Shown in pieces: positions 47,833 to 57,152 of a stretch of 64,000 bases of DNA. Position numbers and translations under genes: made by a program. This stretch comes from Streptomyces sp. B21-105. Its GTDB lineage: Bacteria; Actinomycetota; Actinomycetes; Streptomycetales; Streptomycetaceae. Numbering within the stretch: position 1 is the stretch's first letter; each line of letters starts with the position of its first letter. The notes below the pieces were generated by a model, which worked only from the letters and a program-made list of their open reading frames with translations, did not search any database and had not been told where the DNA came from. The stretch spans positions 7,068,001 to 7,132,000 of the forward strand of contig NZ_JARUMJ010000001.1 of the NCBI RefSeq assembly GCF_036898465.1, read 5' to 3'.

Positions 47833-47849
47833 GATACCAGGCTGGTATC
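47833..47849. promoter_or_regulatory. Toxin-antitoxin operator palindrome
   Basis: A perfect 8-bp inverted repeat, GATACCAG-G-CTGGTATC, sits nine bases upstream of the RHH antitoxin start. Ribbon-helix-helix antitoxins bind such palindromes in their own promoter, so it is very likely the autoregulatory site. Confidence 0.75.
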
Positions 47850-47857
47850 ATCTCTGT

Positions 47858-48052
47858 ATGGCGATGACACTCCGGCTCCCCGACGACCTTGACGCGAAGC
47901 TCACCGAGCGTGCTCGCCGGGAGGGCCGCAGCAAACAGGAACTTGCCATTGAGGCCATCCGCGACGCCCAGAACCGGGCCGAGCTGAAGGTCGACGACGT
48001 CCTGGCCGAGCTCATGGACAGCGATGCGGAGATCCTGGACTACCTGAAGTGA
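47858..48052 (+). CDS. RHH (CopG-like) antitoxin
   Basis: This 64-residue protein has a ribbon-helix-helix fold: MAMTLRLPDDLDAKLTERAR (strand and first helix), then GRSKQELAIEAIRDAQNRAE, and a C-terminal tail likely to wrap the toxin (DVLAELMDSDAEILDYLK). Its stop overlaps the Doc toxin start (GTGA), the usual antitoxin-first order. Confidence 0.88.
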   Translation: MAMTLRLPDDLDAKLTERARREGRSKQELAIEAIRDAQNRAELKVDDVLAELMDSDAEILDYLK

Positions 48053-48441
48053 CGGACGTGCGCTACATCCAGATCGACGAGATCCTGGCCATCGCCCGCA
48101 CGGTCAACGGTACCGAGCACAGCGTGCGCGACATGGGCCTTCTGGTGTCGGCGATCGAGCGACCCCGGACGAACGTGTTCGGAGCCGAGTTGTATCCCAC
48201 GCTGCACGAGAAGGCTGCGGCGCTGCTGCACTCCGTCGCCCGCAATCACGCGCTGATCGACGGCAACAAGCGCACCGCCTGGCTCGCCATGCGTGTCTTC
48301 CTGCGGTTCAACGGCGTCAACGCCAGTACCGTCCCGCCGGCCGTCTCCGTTGCCGGCCCGTTCGTGGAGGAAGTCGCGCAGGACAACATGGAGGTACCGG
48401 CCATCGCCAAGCGCCTCTCGACCTGGTTCCCCATCTCCTGA
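48049..48441 (+). CDS. Doc/Fic-type toxin
   Basis: This is a 130-residue Fic-fold protein. The core motif is HALIDGNKRTAWLAM, matching the Doc signature HxFxxGNKR with an Ala-Leu variation. It also has YIQIDEILAIARTVNGT and VRDMGLLVSAIERPRTN at the N-terminus. Doc toxins phosphorylate elongation factor Tu and stop translation. The GTG start overlaps the antitoxin stop. It ends in VPAIAKRLSTWFPIS. Confidence 0.9.
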   Translation: MTDVRYIQIDEILAIARTVNGTEHSVRDMGLLVSAIERPRTNVFGAELYPTLHEKAAALLHSVARNHALIDGNKRTAWLAMRVFLRFNGVNASTVPPAVSVAGPFVEEVAQDNMEVPAIAKRLSTWFPIS

Positions 48442-48617
48442 CGTTCGACGTCGTGCGGTGGGGGGGGCGAAAGGGTGATCTGGGCTCCGTGCATTCCGTC
48501 GGCAGACTGATCCCGTTCTCTTGGGATCTGGCGTGCGGGGGCAGCCGGCGCTCGACGTCGGGTCGGCGCAGGTCCTTCAGCCGGCCCTCGACGTCCCAGG
48601 GGCGAGCAGCATGAAGA

Positions 48618-48812
48618 CTCCTGGCCGCCGCCGATCCCGAACTCGTCGCCGCCGGGATCACGTTCAGTCTGGAGCGGCGTGACGAGCGCCTCGACCTCGC
48701 GGCCGTCGTCCGCCTGCTGCTGCGGCTCGGGGTGCTGCGGCGGGTGGCCGGCGAGGAGGACGCCTACGTCAGCGGATCGGGCGACGTCCTGTACGACGTG
48801 CGGCGGCGGCCC
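48618..48812 (+). pseudogene. Second DUF2398 (JetB-like) internal fragment
   Basis: A 65-codon open stretch reads LAAADPELVAAGITFSLERR, DERLDLAAVVRLLLRLGVLR and RVAGEEDAYVSGSGDVLYDV. This matches the central winged-helix part of TIGR02678/DUF2398 proteins. It lacks a start (TGA just upstream) and runs into unrelated Pro/Val-rich codons after DVRRR. It overlaps the same part of the family as the fragment ending at 21,807, so it comes from a different gene copy, not the missing half of the first. Together they bracket the 27-kb intervening segment. Confidence 0.7.
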
Positions 48813-48869
48813 GTGAACACGGCCGGGGTCTTGCGCTGTGCGAAGCCGCCGGCGGTGGCGGCCGTCGGC

Positions 48870-51701
48870 TCAGTCGGCGGCGAGCAGGTGGGCGGGGGCG
48901 ATCCGGGACAGCCCCCGGATCGGCACCGTCAGAGCCGCCACCACCAGGGCGGTCGCCGCGAGCGTGGCCAGCAGCGCGGCGCCGGCGACCGGGAACAGGT
49001 GTCCGTGCAGCACGCCCCGGCCGAGGACCAGCACCCCGGCCAGACCGGCCACCGCACCGGACAGTCCGCCCAGCAGAGCCAGTCCGATTCCCTCGTAGAG
49101 GGTCAGCTTCGCCAGCTCGCGGTTGGTCCAGCCGGTCGCCCGCAGCACCGCGAGATCGGCGGCGCGTTCGCGCTGCGAGATGACCAGGACGTCGATGGCG
49201 CCGGCGGCGCCCAGCAGCAGGGACAGAGCGACGCTGAGGTAGTCGGCCTCGCGCGCCTGCGCCACCACGGCACTGCCGAGCAGCGACCCGGCCACCTCGC
49301 CCCGGAAGGCCAGCGTCAGGGCGAGCAGCACAGTGAAGGCGGCCACTCCCAGCGCCAGCCCTGCCGCACCCAGCAGCGTGCGGCCCCGCACCCGCAGCAG
49401 GTTGAGCATGGCCAGTCCGGCCACCGAACGCACCGGGTGCGCGCGGCGGGCCGCCGTCACCGGGGGCCGGACGGCTTCCATCGGTCCCAGCCGGGTGGCG
49501 AGCCAGGCGGGGATCAGGCCCGCCGCCGTGGCCAGGAGGAGCGCCACCGGGAGCACGAGGAGTGACTTGGCGCCGGCTTCGGGCTGGCCCAGCACCCGGC
49601 CCAGCACGTACGCGAGCACCGTGCCCACGGCTCCGGCGGCGAGGCCGATCAGCGCCAGTTCGGCGAGGACCAGGCGGAGCACTTCGCCACCGCTCCAGCC
49701 AAGGCAGCGCAGCGTGCCGATCTCGATGCGACGTGAGCGCACCGAGGCCAGCGCCGCCTGGCCGATGAAGAGCGCGCACACGACGAGGACCAGCACGAAG
49801 AGCACCGCGCTCTTGGTGTCCACCGCCCGGAGAATGCGCAGTGCCACGCCCTTGGCGACCCAACGCTCCGTCACCTGCGCCGAGGCGCTCAGTGCCACCG
49901 TCTGCGGCGCGGGCGAGCTGCCGACGGTGACGTCGACCTGGAGCCGGGGGTAGGTGGCCCGGATCTTCCCGGCCACCGCGTTCACCCGCGCCCGGGAGGC
50001 GGTGTCGACGCCGGTCACTCCGGCCACCCGGATCCTGATCGCGCTGACCGGCGCCTTGTCCTGGAGGCTCGGGACCCGACGGCTCTTGGTGAGCGCGGTG
50101 ATGGAGTCCATCGTCGTCAGCATGGTGGGCGGCGGGCTGACGTAGCCGCCCAGGTTGCGGTCGGGCTGCAGCGGCTTGCCGTGGAGCCTCGCTCGGGTCG
50201 CGCTGTCCGCACCGGTGACCTGTGGCGTCTGGTAGGTCTCCAACGGGGCGTCGGACAGGGGTGAGAAGCCGGGCAGTTTGCCGGTGTCGTATCGGCCGAC
50301 CAGGTGGACGAAGGGATTGGGCAGGCGTCCGGAGTCCACGCCGTCGCAAGTACCCAGTCCGATGCAGCTCGTGGCGGCGTGACTGGTCACCTTCCGGTAC
50401 TGGGCGCCCTGGTGGTTCTCTTCGGGGACGTTGGGGAACGGCTGCTGGTTCGAGTTGGTGATCCACAGGCTGGGCTTCTGCGGGGGCTGCGGCTGCGCGG
50501 CGAGGTCGCCGTCGGAGGTCCGGCGGTAGGTGACCGGGCCGACCGTCCAGTAGCTGCCGGTGTCGAACGAGTCCTCGGTCAGTGCCTTCCGGTAGCCCTT
50601 GCTCAGGTCGACTCGGGTCTTACCCACCGTTGTGCCGTGCAGGTTTCGGACGAAGCTGTCGGCTGTCGGGTTGCCCAGTTTCGAGGGCAGCTCGGCCGGG
50701 TCCCCGACGTCGAGCCGCTCGACGGTGGCGTCGAGTGTGCCGGTGGTCAGCGGGGTGTCGCTGAGCAGCGCCGGGATGTAGGAGTCGTGCTGTCCGTGGA
50801 CGCTCTTGGCGCCCGACACCCTCCACGGCTTGTCCTGCTCGGTGAGCATCCGGCCCGAGGCGATGGTGTCGCCCAGGCCCACCAGTCGGTCCTCGGCCAC
50901 CGGGTCGATGGCGGACAGCAGCACGGGGTAACTGACCGGAACGTCGATGGTGGCCTTGCCCTGGCCGGACTGGCAGTTCATCCGCGAACTCAGGTCGGGG
51001 TCGAACGGCGACCTGTCCCTGAGGTCCTCGGCGATGATGTTCGGCTTCAACGGCAGATCCAGGTTGAACTCGGTCTGCTCGGTCTTGTCCCGGTTGAAGT
51101 AGAAGCAGACGTCGTACTTCCCCTTGATCCGGTACCGCTGGGTGCTCTTGTCGACCGCACCCGTTTCCAGGGTGTCGGACTCGAAGAGGCCGTCCGACTC
51201 CGATGCCGACGTCAGGGGGGAGCGGGTGAGGTAGACGTACTCGTCCGAGGTGCGGTAGGTGCCCAGTCCGGAGGTGAGCGTAGGGCGGATGCGCAGGATC
51301 TGCCGGGACGCCTTGCCGTCCAGGAAGCGGGACACGTCCACCGTGACGGTGCTCGCCACCATGAGGTAGCCGATGTTGGCGACCGGCGCCGCCACATCGA
51401 CCCCGGCCATGCCGCGGATGCGCCGGTACTGGTCGACGGTGATGCCGCCGAACGTGCCGGACAGGAAGTTCGGCGTGACCAGACCGCTCCGCCGCTCCAC
51501 GTCCGTCTGCGAGTCGGGCGGGCGTACCAGGACGTCGTACGCGGAGCGTGCGTTCTTCCGTACCGTGCCCACGGTGGTCGCCTGGCTCGTGCTCACCGTC
51601 GCGGTCAGCAGGGTGAAACTGGTCGCCGCCACCAGGATCCCGGCGGCCAGGGCCAGCGCGCGCCCGCGTCGCCGCCGTAGCTGGTCGAGAATCATCGCCA
51701 T
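48870..51701 (-). CDS. Large FtsX/MacB-type ABC transporter permease
   Basis: This 943-residue membrane protein has one N-terminal helix (LALAAGILVAATSFTLLTATV), a ~550-residue extracytoplasmic domain, then the FtsX four-helix module twice: VLFVLVLVVCALFIGQAAL, AELALIGLAAGAVGTVLAYV, and later GRTLLGAAGLALGVAAFTVL, YEGIGLALLGGLSGAVAGLA. The start overlaps the ATPase stop (ATGA). It belongs to the LolCDE/MacB-like group that extrudes or moves peptides or lipids. A signal for regulation by the divergent PadR gene lies beyond the ATPase. Confidence 0.9.
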   Translation of the reverse strand: MAMILDQLRRRRGRALALAAGILVAATSFTLLTATVSTSQATTVGTVRKNARSAYDVLVRPPDSQTDVERRSGLVTPNFLSGTFGGITVDQYRRIRGMAGVDVAAPVANIGYLMVASTVTVDVSRFLDGKASRQILRIRPTLTSGLGTYRTSDEYVYLTRSPLTSASESDGLFESDTLETGAVDKSTQRYRIKGKYDVCFYFNRDKTEQTEFNLDLPLKPNIIAEDLRDRSPFDPDLSSRMNCQSGQGKATIDVPVSYPVLLSAIDPVAEDRLVGLGDTIASGRMLTEQDKPWRVSGAKSVHGQHDSYIPALLSDTPLTTGTLDATVERLDVGDPAELPSKLGNPTADSFVRNLHGTTVGKTRVDLSKGYRKALTEDSFDTGSYWTVGPVTYRRTSDGDLAAQPQPPQKPSLWITNSNQQPFPNVPEENHQGAQYRKVTSHAATSCIGLGTCDGVDSGRLPNPFVHLVGRYDTGKLPGFSPLSDAPLETYQTPQVTGADSATRARLHGKPLQPDRNLGGYVSPPPTMLTTMDSITALTKSRRVPSLQDKAPVSAIRIRVAGVTGVDTASRARVNAVAGKIRATYPRLQVDVTVGSSPAPQTVALSASAQVTERWVAKGVALRILRAVDTKSAVLFVLVLVVCALFIGQAALASVRSRRIEIGTLRCLGWSGGEVLRLVLAELALIGLAAGAVGTVLAYVLGRVLGQPEAGAKSLLVLPVALLLATAAGLIPAWLATRLGPMEAVRPPVTAARRAHPVRSVAGLAMLNLLRVRGRTLLGAAGLALGVAAFTVLLALTLAFRGEVAGSLLGSAVVAQAREADYLSVALSLLLGAAGAIDVLVISQRERAADLAVLRATGWTNRELAKLTLYEGIGLALLGGLSGAVAGLAGVLVLGRGVLHGHLFPVAGAALLATLAATALVVAALTVPIRGLSRIAPAHLLAAD

Positions 51702-52405
51702 CACGGGCGCAGGCCCCCCAGCCGGTGCAGTACGTCGCCGGACGGTGTGATCCGCTGGTCCGAGGTGATCCTGCCGTCCTGCAGCCGCACCACCCGGTCG
51801 CCGCCCGCGGCGACCTCCGCGTCGTGCGTGGCGATCAGCATCGTCATCCCGTAGCGCTCGCGCAGTGACATCAGCAGGTCGATGATCTCCCGCCCGATGA
51901 CGCTGTCCAGATTGCCCGTGGGCTCGTCTGCCAGTAACAGTCCCGGCCGGTTGATCAACGCGCGTGCGACGGCGACGCGTTGCTGCTGGCCTCCCGACAA
52001 CTGCGAGGGCAGGGCGTCGGCCCGCTGCTCCAGGCCGACAGCTTCGAGCAGCTCCATGCCGCGCGCACGCCGGTCGAAGTCGACTCTGCGCGGCAGGACG
52101 GGGGCGAGCACGTTGTCCAGCGCGGTCAGCGCGGGCAGCAGGTGGAAGCGCTGGAAGACGAAGCCGACACGCCGCCGGTGACGGTCCAGGTCCCGGGGCA
52201 CCAGTTGTGTGCCGTCGATCTCGACGTGCCCCTCGTCGGGCTGGTCCATGCCGCCCGTCACATGCAGGACGGTGGACTTGCCGGCGCCGGACGGCCCGGT
52301 CAGCATCACCACCTCGCCGGCTGCGACCTCCAGGTCGATCTCGTCCAGAGCGGTCAGCCCGGGATACCGGCGGCTCACCCCGCGCAAAGTCACGCTCACA
52401 GCCAT
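51701..52405 (-). CDS. ABC transporter ATPase (MacB/LolD-like)
   Basis: This is a 234-residue ATPase: Walker [11 protein letters not shown]-loop [10 protein letters not shown], signature [15 protein letters not shown], Walker [14 protein letters not shown]-loop ATHDAEVAA. The ATG at 52405 ([16 protein letters not shown]) is chosen; the frame opens up to 52465 with earlier ATGs, but these overlap the palindrome. It pairs with the permease through an ATGA overlap. Confidence 0.93.
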   Translation of the reverse strand: MAVSVTLRGVSRRYPGLTALDEIDLEVAAGEVVMLTGPSGAGKSTVLHVTGGMDQPDEGHVEIDGTQLVPRDLDRHRRRVGFVFQRFHLLPALTALDNVLAPVLPRRVDFDRRARGMELLEAVGLEQRADALPSQLSGGQQQRVAVARALINRPGLLLADEPTGNLDSVIGREIIDLLMSLRERYGMTMLIATHDAEVAAGGDRVVRLQDGRITSDQRITPSGDVLHRLGGLRP

Positions 52406-52454
52406 TGATGCAGCCTCGCCCTCGTACATCGCAGCACGTACATCGCCGCCCCTG

Positions 52455-52488
52455 CATTGCGACAATTCAGGGGTATGTTGTCACAATG
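52455..52488. promoter_or_regulatory. PadR operator palindrome
   Basis: Two 11-base arms, CATTGCGACAA (52455-52465) and TTGTCACAATG (52478-52488), are inverted with one mismatch. They fill the gap between the divergent ABC ATPase and PadR genes, the expected place for a PadR dimer to repress both. Confidence 0.7.
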
Positions 52489-52502
52489 TAGAAGGGACGT
52501 GT

Positions 52503-53102
52503 ATGCCGCTCCATCACGCCGTGCTCGCGCTGCTGACCCGGCGACCGAATCACGGATACGAACTCAAGGCCCGTTTCGAGGAGGCCGTCGGCCCGCAGTG
52601 GGGTGGCCTGAACATCGGTCACCTCTACCAGATCCTCGAACGGCTGGTCCGTGACGGCTATGTCTCGCGCTCGCAGGTCACGCAGACCGACCGGCCCGAC
52701 AAGAACCTCTACACGCTCACCGAAGCGGGCGAGGCCGAGCTGCGCTCGTGGGCGACCACCGCCTGGGTGCGCGTCGGCGGCTTCCGCGACGAGCTGTTCC
52801 TGAAGCTCCTCGGCGCTGTCGCGCTGGGCCCGCAGGCCCTGGCCACACTGATCGAGTCGCAGCGGCAGACGTACCTGTCGGAGCTTGCGGGCCTGGCGCA
52901 ACAGCGCCGCGCACACGCCGACGAGCCACTGGTCGCCGTCCTGATCGACGCCGCCATCGCGCACACCAAGGCCGACCTCGGACTGCTGGACAGCGCCGCA
53001 CAGCATCTGGGCCCGCTCGCCGCGGCACAGAGCGCGCAGGCGCCGGAGCGCTCACGGGTACGGGGCGACGCCGACGAGGCTCCGAGGGGCAGGGCGGGAT
53101 GA
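52503..53102 (+). CDS. PadR family transcriptional regulator
   Basis: This is a 199-residue protein with a PadR winged helix: HHAVLALLTRRPNHGYEL, FEEAVGPQWGGLNIGHLYQI, LERLVRDGYVSRSQV, LYTLTEAGEAELRSW, followed by a C-terminal dimerisation helix region (residues 90-180) and a disordered tail. The ATG at 52503 has GAAGGGA upstream. It is divergent from the ABC exporter and most likely its repressor, released by the exported compound. Confidence 0.9.
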   Translation: MPLHHAVLALLTRRPNHGYELKARFEEAVGPQWGGLNIGHLYQILERLVRDGYVSRSQVTQTDRPDKNLYTLTEAGEAELRSWATTAWVRVGGFRDELFLKLLGAVALGPQALATLIESQRQTYLSELAGLAQQRRAHADEPLVAVLIDAAIAHTKADLGLLDSAAQHLGPLAAAQSAQAPERSRVRGDADEAPRGRAG

Positions 53103-53470
53103 GAGGGGCCGTACGCGCGGGGATGGATTGCCGGCGGGTGCGTCCAGCGGTGGCACCCTCAAGTCTGGAGACGCCGGCGCGAAGGGCAGTCGTTCAGCCT
53201 GATCGGGCGGGCACTCGGGACACCGATGCAGCGCGCCCGTCGCTTCCTGCTCGGTACGAAGAGAGGCTGAGCGACTCGACGCTCGTTGTGACGCCTGTCA
53301 TCGAGCGGGACGCCGGTACTGCCGCCCTCCGTTGAAGATGCCGTCGTGTGCTCCCCGGAGATGGGCCGCATCGGTGGTGTGCACCGGCGGCGTCGAGGGC
53401 TCGCGCGGGTTCGGGTTCGCCGGGCGTCGAGGAGAGGGCCCCGGGCCGGTCGGGGTCCGAGGCCTTCGGG
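53103..53470. other. Intergenic region, no gene recognised
   Basis: This 368-base gap between the PadR stop and the VOC gene stop (convergent) shows short frames without resemblance to known families and no long hairpin. Confidence 0.5.
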
Positions 53471-53941
53471 TCAGGCCGGCGTGTCAGCGTCCTGCGTGGC
53501 GGCCGCGAAGGCCTCGGGGCCCTGTTCCGCAGCCGCCGGGTCCATCCACATGACCTGCCAGCCGTGGCCGTCGAGGTCGTAGAAGCTGCGCGAGTACATG
53601 AAACCGTAGTCCTCGGCGCCGTCCGCCTCGGCGCCGCCCGCGGCGAGTGCGGCGGCGCTGACCTTGTCGACCTCCTCGCGGGACGACACGCTGAAGCAGT
53701 ACAGCGCCAGCGTGTGCGTGGTGGGATCGGCCAGGGGCAGCTCGGCGAACTCCGCGAACTTCTCGCGGCTGAGCAGCATCACGAAGGCGTGCTCGCCGAC
53801 CAGCATGCAGGCGGAGGTCTCGTCGGTGAACTTCGGGTTGAAACCGAACCCGAGGCCGGCGAAGAACGCCTTGCTGCGGTCGAGGTCCGCGACGGGGATG
53901 TTCAGGAACAGCATGCGGCCGGGGTGTGCGGGGTTCGTCAT
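53471..53941 (-). CDS. VOC family protein (glyoxalase-like)
   Basis: This is a 156-residue protein of the VOC fold: MLFLNIPVADLDRSKAFFAG, FNPKFTDETSACMLVGEHAF, LALYCFSVSSREEVD, and C-terminal FMYSRSFYDLDGHGWQVMWM. The GHGW-QVMW ending with an Asp before it fits lactoylglutathione-lyase-like or resistance proteins. The ATG at 53941 gives the usual length. No operon partner is evident. Confidence 0.85.
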   Translation of the reverse strand: MTNPAHPGRMLFLNIPVADLDRSKAFFAGLGFGFNPKFTDETSACMLVGEHAFVMLLSREKFAEFAELPLADPTTHTLALYCFSVSSREEVDKVSAAALAAGGAEADGAEDYGFMYSRSFYDLDGHGWQVMWMDPAAAEQGPEAFAAATQDADTPA

Positions 53942-54003
53942 GACGGGTCTCCAGTCGGCGTATCGGTGACGTACGTCCTGTAGACCGGGGCGGGCGACGA
54001 AAC

Positions 54004-54219
54004 TCATCGGTGTGCTCCGACGGCCCCTGCCGGGCCGTGTCCGGTCCTGGCAGGCGTCACGCCGTGTACAGGGCCGCCGCGAAGCTCCGGAATCATCCGG
54101 CTGATCGACCCGTGCTGAACGGCCGGGTACCCGGTGAAGTCCTTGGCGTCGACGGCCAGGATGCCGCGATAGGGGGGAAGCGAACGGCTGTGGGCATAGG
54201 GCTGGTCGGTACGTGACAC
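54004..54219 (-). pseudogene. Truncated N-terminus of an unnamed Streptomyces protein
   Basis: A GTG at 54219 with GGAG seven bases upstream opens SRTDQPYAHSRSLPPYRGIL, AVDAKDFTGYPAVQHGSISR, MIPEL. That resembles the start of larger actinobacterial proteins with a PPYRGxxAVDxKDF motif that are encoded next to Crp/Fnr-type regulators. After MIPEL the frame becomes non-homologous and ends after 72 codons. It lies about 125 bases downstream of the broken Crp gene, on the same strand, so the pair decayed together. Confidence 0.5.
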
Positions 54220-54344
54220 GGGATCTCCTCGCATGGGACTTCGTTCGTCGTGGACAGCTCGAGCCTGCCGGGAAGGGGGGTGACCGTGTGCTCGCGGCGT
54301 GCAGAAGCGGCGTGACGCACGCCACACATGCTGGTGCGTTCGCC

Positions 54345-55056
54345 CTACGTCTCCCCGTCGGCGGTGAGTCGCAGAGCCCGTAGGTCGTCGAGGACGATCC
54401 GCCTGCGTTCCGCGCGCACACCGCGGGACGCCAGGGCGCGCAGGGCGGTGGTGACCGTGTTCCGGGACACCCCCAGGTGCTGTGCCAGCTCGTGCCGGGT
54501 GAGCGCGAGCTCCACAGCGCCGCCCGCGCCGAGCGCGATGGGGGGCTGCGCCGAGATGTCGATCAGGTACACCAGCGCGGCGGCCAACCGGACGTGGATG
54601 TCGCCGCCGCCTCGAGCCTCGTCCGACTCCCTCAGCCGCGTGAGGGCGTACCTCACGAGTGTGGGGAACAGGCCATGGTCATCGACGAATGCCAGGAAGT
54701 CCGCCTTGCCCAAGGCCCCCACGACACAAGAGGAGATGGATTCGACGTTCGCCGAGCGGACGCCGTCGTCCAGCTCACCCGGGCCGCGGAAGGCGAGCAG
54801 CGACAGATCCCCGTTCCGCTCCACGGATGACCTTGGCCACGCCCGTGACGACGGCAAGCACGTGCGTCCCGGGCTCGCCCTGCCGCAGCAGTACGGTGCC
54901 CGCCGAATGCCTCCGCTCGAAGGAGCGCTCCAACAGATCGGCCCAGACCGTTTCTCCGGTGAAGTCGCGAAGGCTCCGCCGTGGCGGCGTCGACTCCCCT
55001 CCTTCGGACCGGCGCGCCTGCCGATTTCGCTGATGCGGCGTCATGTCGACCATCAT
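54345..55056 (-). pseudogene. Crp/Fnr family regulator, frameshifted
   Basis: The cyclic-nucleotide-binding part (AGTVLLRQGEPGTHVLAVVT, GVAKVI) and the rest (VERNGDLSLLAFRGPGEL, then the helix-turn-helix LTRHELAQHLGVSRNTVTTA) are in different frames. The shift lies near 54,830, at GVAKVIR. About seven residues also appear missing after GPGEL. It would encode about 225 residues if repaired. Confidence 0.8.
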
Positions 55057-55241
55057 GCTGGACCGTTAGGGGAGTTCGGGCAGCGTTCGCCACCTCCGTC
55101 TGGCGATGCCGCCCACCGGTCACGGTCACCGGGCGCTCCCGCGCGCGCCCTCGGACCCTTGTGCGAGTCGCGTCCCCACCGGCCCGCGCTCGTGGCGAGC
55201 ACCCACCCCGGCGCCCGGCGGGGGACGGGCGACGTGCCCCG

Positions 55242-56879
55242 TCATGCGCCGGGAACAGCTGCTTCTCCCGCGTCCAGAACCAGCACCGCGACGTGCAGGG
55301 ACGTGCGCTGCAGACCTGATTCCAGGTCGCAGCCGAGGAGCCGTTCGATGGTGTGGAGGCGCTGGTAGTACGCCTGCCGGGACATGCCGGCGCGTTTCGC
55401 CGCGACCGATTTGTTCCCGGCCGCCGCCAGATAGGCGCGCAGTGCCGGGAGCAGATCGCCGCCGTTGCGGTCGTCGTGCTCGATGAGGCGGGTCAGTTGC
55501 CGTTCCGCGTACCGCTGCAGACGGGTGTCCTTCCGCAGGAGGCCCAGCAGCTCCGGCAGCCGGACGTCGGCGGGGACGTAGAACCACCGCTCGGGGGAGG
55601 CCGGTGTGATGGCCTCGGCCGTCTGCTCCGCCTCCTGCCACGACCGGGCGATCCCGCCGAGATCGGTCACCCCCGGGCCGACGGCGACGACGGCCCGCGG
55701 TCCGAGCTCCTCCCGGGTCAGACGGCCGATCCGCTCGGCGACCGGCTGCCAGGCGCTCGCCTGTGCCAGTGCCATGAGTACGCCGATCCGGCCCGGGGCC
55801 GTCTCGCCGACGAGGGCGCGCACGCCCGTGTGCGTCAGCGCCTTCGCGATCCGTTCGTCGAGGTGCTCGTCCTCGGTGCCGGTGTACGGGTGGCGGATGA
55901 CCACGGCGAACAGCCGGTGCCCGAGGGCCGGGAGTCCCAGTGCCTCCGCGCGGGCGCGCGCGTCGGCGGGGGAGCGGAAACGCCGCTCGTACAGGTCCCG
56001 CAGTACCGAGCGGTGGGCCCTGCGTTCCCACCAGGCCTGTCCGGCCTGGCGCGCCATGGTCAGCGCGACCGCCGCACGTTCCAGTACGAGGACGTGTTCC
56101 GGGTCGGGCTCGGCGTTCAGCCGGTCCTCCAGCAGGACCAGCCGTCCCCACGGGCCGTGGTGGTCCTGCACCGGAGCGATCAGCCACCCCTCCGGGCCGC
56201 TCGGCGTGATCCTCTCCGGCGTCGGGGCGGCCCGCGACCGCCGCGACCAGGCCGACACCACCGGCTCGTACGGCCGGCCGAGCAGCTCGCACATCAGGAC
56301 CCGGTGGGTGAGGTCCTCCAGCACCACGGGGGCTCCGGTGAGCTCCGCGGTGGTGTGCACCAGTTCCTCGGGGTCCGCGCCCCGCAGCGTCAGGGCGGTG
56401 AAGATGTCCTGGATCTCCCGCCCGCGGCGCAGCAGTGCCCCCTGGGCGTCGAGGATGAGCGCGTGCACGGTCTGCGTGACGTCGATGAACCGGACGCCAC
56501 GGGCCAGCTCGACCAGCGGCACCTCACGGGCGCGGCACGCCGCCACCAGCTCGGGGGGCACCTTCCGGTACCGGTAGCCGAGCTCCACGACCAGGCCGGC
56601 CGCGCCGACGTCCGCGAGCTGGTCGACGTAGCCGCGCAGTTCGGAGGCGTCCTCGGGATGCGGCATGCCCGTCGTCAGCACCAGCTCGCCGCCCTCCAGG
56701 AAATCGGCGGGGTTGAGCAGCTCGGTGACATGTACCCAGCGCACCGGGCCGTCCAGCTGGGACTCGCCGGCCAGCACGCGCGGCATCCCTTCGGCGAGCA
56801 CGGGCAGGCGCAGTACCTCCCTCAGTGTGGGGAAGTGCCCGGGTGCGTGATGTCTGGGCGGCATAGGGGGTGCTTTCAT
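55242..56879 (-). CDS. PucR family transcriptional regulator
   Basis: This is a 545-residue protein. The N-terminal PucR domain reads TLREVLRLPVLAEGMPRVLA and GPVRWVHVTELLNPADFLEG, a GGDEF-like middle follows, and the C-terminal PucR HTH is LPALRAYLAAAGNKSVAAKR, AGMSRQAYYQRLHTIERLLG. Such regulators control purine, polyamine or amino-acid catabolism in Streptomyces. It is divergent from the MTOX-like oxidase gene, so it probably governs the cluster to its right. The ATG at 56879 or the one at 56864 is the start. Confidence 0.9.
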   Translation of the reverse strand: MKAPPMPPRHHAPGHFPTLREVLRLPVLAEGMPRVLAGESQLDGPVRWVHVTELLNPADFLEGGELVLTTGMPHPEDASELRGYVDQLADVGAAGLVVELGYRYRKVPPELVAACRAREVPLVELARGVRFIDVTQTVHALILDAQGALLRRGREIQDIFTALTLRGADPEELVHTTAELTGAPVVLEDLTHRVLMCELLGRPYEPVVSAWSRRSRAAPTPERITPSGPEGWLIAPVQDHHGPWGRLVLLEDRLNAEPDPEHVLVLERAAVALTMARQAGQAWWERRAHRSVLRDLYERRFRSPADARARAEALGLPALGHRLFAVVIRHPYTGTEDEHLDERIAKALTHTGVRALVGETAPGRIGVLMALAQASAWQPVAERIGRLTREELGPRAVVAVGPGVTDLGGIARSWQEAEQTAEAITPASPERWFYVPADVRLPELLGLLRKDTRLQRYAERQLTRLIEHDDRNGGDLLPALRAYLAAAGNKSVAAKRAGMSRQAYYQRLHTIERLLGCDLESGLQRTSLHVAVLVLDAGEAAVPGA

Positions 56880-57079
56880 CCGAGGGAATCGGGCTCACCC
56901 TCGCACCGGCCACCCACCGTGACAAGAGGGGGGCCGGTATTGGTGCAGCCCGGCCGTCCGCTGTGACAGACCGTCTCGAGAAGGCCCCGAGGCGGAACAC
57001 AGTGTGGGTTGACCTGCAGGTTCCCCCGGGCGGAAAGTGAACGCCATCCCCAGCAGGACCCGAACCGGAAAGGCCCGCA

Positions 57080-57101
57080 CGGTGTCCGGACGGTGTCCGG
57101 A
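57080..57101 (+). repeat. 11-bp direct repeat in PucR-oxidase intergenic region
   Basis: CGGTGTCCGGA occurs twice head to tail, with a partial third copy, about 50 bases upstream of the oxidase start. It may be a regulator half-site pair, for PucR or another factor. Confidence 0.4.
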
Positions 57102-57152
57102 CGGTGCTGGGGCCCGACTGCCACCCACCCCACCATCGAGAGGAGCGACCTC

